A DNA stretch of 64,000 nt from Nitrosomonas sp. Is35 (lineage in GTDB: Bacteria > Pseudomonadota > Gammaproteobacteria > Burkholderiales > Nitrosomonadaceae): positions 806,001-870,000 of the forward strand of contig NZ_JAWJZH010000001.1 of NCBI RefSeq assembly GCF_033063295.1. Direction: 5' to 3'. The position numbers and the translations under genes are program-made. The notes beneath the pieces were generated by a model. The model had not been told where the DNA came from and ran no database searches. It was given only the letters and a program-made list of their open reading frames with translations. Of the stretch, positions 62,234-64,000 are shown one piece after another. The first letter of the stretch is position 1; each line of letters starts with the position of its first letter.

Positions 62234-63414
62234 TGTTTGCGATGAACAATCGATCGAACTGGCCGCTGCATTTTCTTGTTTACGTGGCTATCGCGCTGAG
62301 CTGTTACGTGCATTCCGTCCAGGCGGCGGAGAAAAAAGCGCCACCGGCCGACTTTATCGAACTGGCCGCCGTCATGTTAAAAGACGGCCATCACGACCGC
62401 GCGTTAATGGCGCTGCAAAGTGTTGACCTGGGAAACAAGAAAACCGATCTGGCCCGTTTCTATACGCTGCAAGGCCTGGCCTATTTGGGATTGAACGATC
62501 TCGGCGCGGCTAAGGACAGTTTGCAGCAAGCCGTCAAAAACGGCCAGCAAGATCCGTCGATTTTTATCTATCTGGCGCAAGTCTATTTCGGCCTCAAGGA
62601 TTACAAAAAAACCATCGATGCGATCGGCAAGGCCGGGAGTCAGGTCAATAAGGATGCTGCATTGATCAGTTTAAAAGCGGAATCCTATTGGCATCTGCAA
62701 GACACCGAAGCGGCTATCCATGCGCTGAACGACGGGCAGCGGGTCTTTCCGGCCGATTTACGTTTTCTCAAGCGCAAAGTTTTTTATTTTGTCGAGCTGG
62801 GGCTTTATCAGGAAGCCGTCAAGCTGGGCAGAGACTATCTGAAGCGATCCAACGCCGGCGCTGCCGATTATGTCGCGTTTGGCAATGCATTACGGCTGAG
62901 TCGCGAGTACCAGGAAGCGATCAACATTCTGGAAATCGCGCGCCTGCAATTTCCGCAGGACGAGATGGTTGCAAAGCTGCTGGCACATACCTATCTGGAT
63001 CATGGAAAACTGAATTCCGCGGCATTCATCCTGGAACAAGCGGCGTTGCTGAATCCGCAACTGCAAGCGGAAGCGGCGGAAGTTTACCGGCGCGCCGGGC
63101 GGTTTCATAAGGCCTTGACCTTGAATGAAAGCATTGGCGACCAGAAAGTTAAATTCAAGCAACGGTTGTCCATTCTGCTGGCATTGAAACAGTTCGAGCG
63201 CGCGGCCAATATGGAATCGAGTTTGTACCGCACCGGTTTGCTGGAGGATCAGGATGTCCGCTACGCGCTGGCTTATGCGTTATTTTCCAGCCGCCGCTTT
63301 GCCGAAGCCAATAAGCATCTGGATCACCTGAAGAATGCCGAATTGTTCAGAAAAGGCACCGAGCTGCGCCGTTTGATGGAAATTTGCAAAACCGAGCCAT
63401 GGCAATGTACGTAA
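62233..63414 (+). CDS. TPR-repeat protein of the TonB operon
   Basis: A 393-residue exported protein with a signal peptide (FLVYVAIALSCYVHSVQAAE) and about nine helical hairpin repeats of TPR type (ALQSVDLGNKKTDLARFYTL; AYLGLNDLGAAKDSLQQAVK; IFIYLAQVYFGLKDYKKTID). TPR proteins of this kind are the last gene in TonB2/TtpC operons. They may assemble or sort the complex at the outer membrane; no enzymatic motif is seen. The start at 62233 overlaps the tonB stop; an ATG at 62242 is possible. Confidence 0.82.
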   Translation: MFAMNNRSNWPLHFLVYVAIALSCYVHSVQAAEKKAPPADFIELAAVMLKDGHHDRALMALQSVDLGNKKTDLARFYTLQGLAYLGLNDLGAAKDSLQQAVKNGQQDPSIFIYLAQVYFGLKDYKKTIDAIGKAGSQVNKDAALISLKAESYWHLQDTEAAIHALNDGQRVFPADLRFLKRKVFYFVELGLYQEAVKLGRDYLKRSNAGAADYVAFGNALRLSREYQEAINILEIARLQFPQDEMVAKLLAHTYLDHGKLNSAAFILEQAALLNPQLQAEAAEVYRRAGRFHKALTLNESIGDQKVKFKQRLSILLALKQFERAANMESSLYRTGLLEDQDVRYALAYALFSSRRFAEANKHLDHLKNAELFRKGTELRRLMEICKTEPWQCT

Positions 63415-63566
63415 TGCAATCGCTGGCAACGCTGGAATCATTCCGCGTTGTCTTTCTTTTTATACCGCCTTAACAGCCACTCCGAGACGCTTTCCTTTTC
63501 GATTAACTGAGAATTGATCTTCGCATGCAGCCGATGCGCGTGTGGAGAGGGGGCTTGATACGCCAA

Positions 63567-64000
63567 ATGAATACAAAACTAATAAAAATTTTCCGGATTT
63601 GCTGTTTCCTCGTAATTGCTGTGATCAATACCTCCGCCTGGGGAAGCGATGAAAAAGCCGAATTCTCAATTCATCTGTTTCAGAATGGATTGCCTATCGC
63701 CGATGCCGAGTTGTCGATCAATAGCGAATCGTTCGATAAATCCAGTGCGATCCTGATTTTTGAGGCGACTCCGGCTACCTACACTTGGCGGCCGGGTAGC
63801 GATGCGCCGTTGAAAACCAATGCGAGCGGCAGCTTGGCGGGGAAATTGCCGCCCGGGTTTTATCAATTCACCATCAATACGAAAGATCAGGAATTTACTT
63901 TCGATCTGCCGCTGCGCCCGGCGGAGAATGCGCAGATTCTCGTCACTTTTTATCCGGGCAAGAAGAAACCGCTGCTGAATATCGAAAGCTCGGTGGCGGG
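63567..64000 (+). CDS. Start of an exported beta-rich protein, perhaps a TonB-dependent receptor (3' end outside window)
   Basis: An open frame runs from ATG 63567 to the window edge (144 codons seen). It starts with a signal peptide (FRICCFLVIAVINTSAWGS) and continues with a beta-rich domain (FSIHLFQNGLPIADAELSIN, TWRPGSDAPLKTNASGSLAG, PGFYQFTINTKDQEFTFDL) that resembles a carboxypeptidase-regulatory-like fold. TonB2-type operons are often followed by TonB-dependent receptors with such N-terminal domains, so this may be the receptor, but its plug and barrel are not in view. It lies 152 bp after the TPR gene. Confidence 0.6.
   Translation, partial: MNTKLIKIFRICCFLVIAVINTSAWGSDEKAEFSIHLFQNGLPIADAELSINSESFDKSSAILIFEATPATYTWRPGSDAPLKTNASGSLAGKLPPGFYQFTINTKDQEFTFDLPLRPAENAQILVTFYPGKKKPLLNIESSVA

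Noticed and set aside
1..64000. CRISPR arrays, tRNA or rRNA genes
   Set aside because: No regularly spaced repeats, no cloverleaf-like sequence and no rRNA-like stretch was found in any gap.

Overview
The window is from an ammonia-oxidising betaproteobacterium of the Nitrosomonas type. The diagnostic locus is a complete amoC-amoA-amoB operon (41006-44067) with the expected copper ligands. The exosortase B/EpsEFGI exopolysaccharide locus and the gene families elsewhere in the window fit the same group. The species cannot be fixed from the sequence alone.

Region 1 (1-30081, all on +) is an exopolysaccharide (EPS) factory. It opens inside an EpsE-type export protein and continues with EpsF, EpsG, exosortase B, EpsI, a Wzy-like polymerase and a Wzx-like flippase. 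Glycosyltransferases, methyltransferases, a nitroreductase-like protein, a pyruvyl transferase, a glutamine amidotransferase, a heparinase/alginate-lyase-type enzyme, a GDP-mannose 6-dehydrogenase (AlgD type, Cys268) and the GDP-mannose-forming enzyme (AlgA/ManC type) follow. Together they predict a Wzx/Wzy-made, uronate-containing, possibly amidated and pyruvylated polymer. Inside this block lie three paralogous secreted jelly-roll proteins. The third has a C-terminal fibronectin III domain and sits behind a cyclic di-GMP-I (GEMM) riboswitch, whose leader ends in a hairpin that buries the ribosome binding site. An intact IS5-family element, an IS3-family wreck and a 10-bp tandem repeat separate copies 2 and 3.

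Region 2 (30111-40674) is housekeeping: an Orn/Lys/Arg decarboxylase, a secreted cyclophilin, a small membrane protein, a 7Fe ferredoxin and an AddB/AddA-like nuclease-helicase pair. Region 3 (40675-46463) has the amo operon with its terminator, a rhodanese and an APC permease. Region 4 (46683-51981) has a frameshifted Ig-repeat protein, a serralysin-type metalloprotease and a Cyc2-like cytochrome-porin fusion.

Region 5 (52035-64000) begins with phoB and ends with psiE and a TonB2-like energy-transduction operon (DUF3450, long ExbB/TtpC, ExbB, ExbD, TonB, TPR, start of a further exported protein). phoB, psiE and the TonB operon each carry a Pho-box-like direct repeat exactly 10 nt upstream of a -10-like hexamer, so they look like one local Pho regulon. 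Between phoB and psiE is an accessory island: a broken antitoxin gene, a DUF2971 gene, an IS1595-type transposase gene, a DUF6471 regulator with two palindromic operators, and unknown genes.

Most worth following up are the riboswitch-controlled secreted lectin/lyase family, the Pho-controlled TonB system and the Cyc2-like porin-cytochrome in an ammonia oxidiser. All calls come from reading the sequence; no database searches were run.
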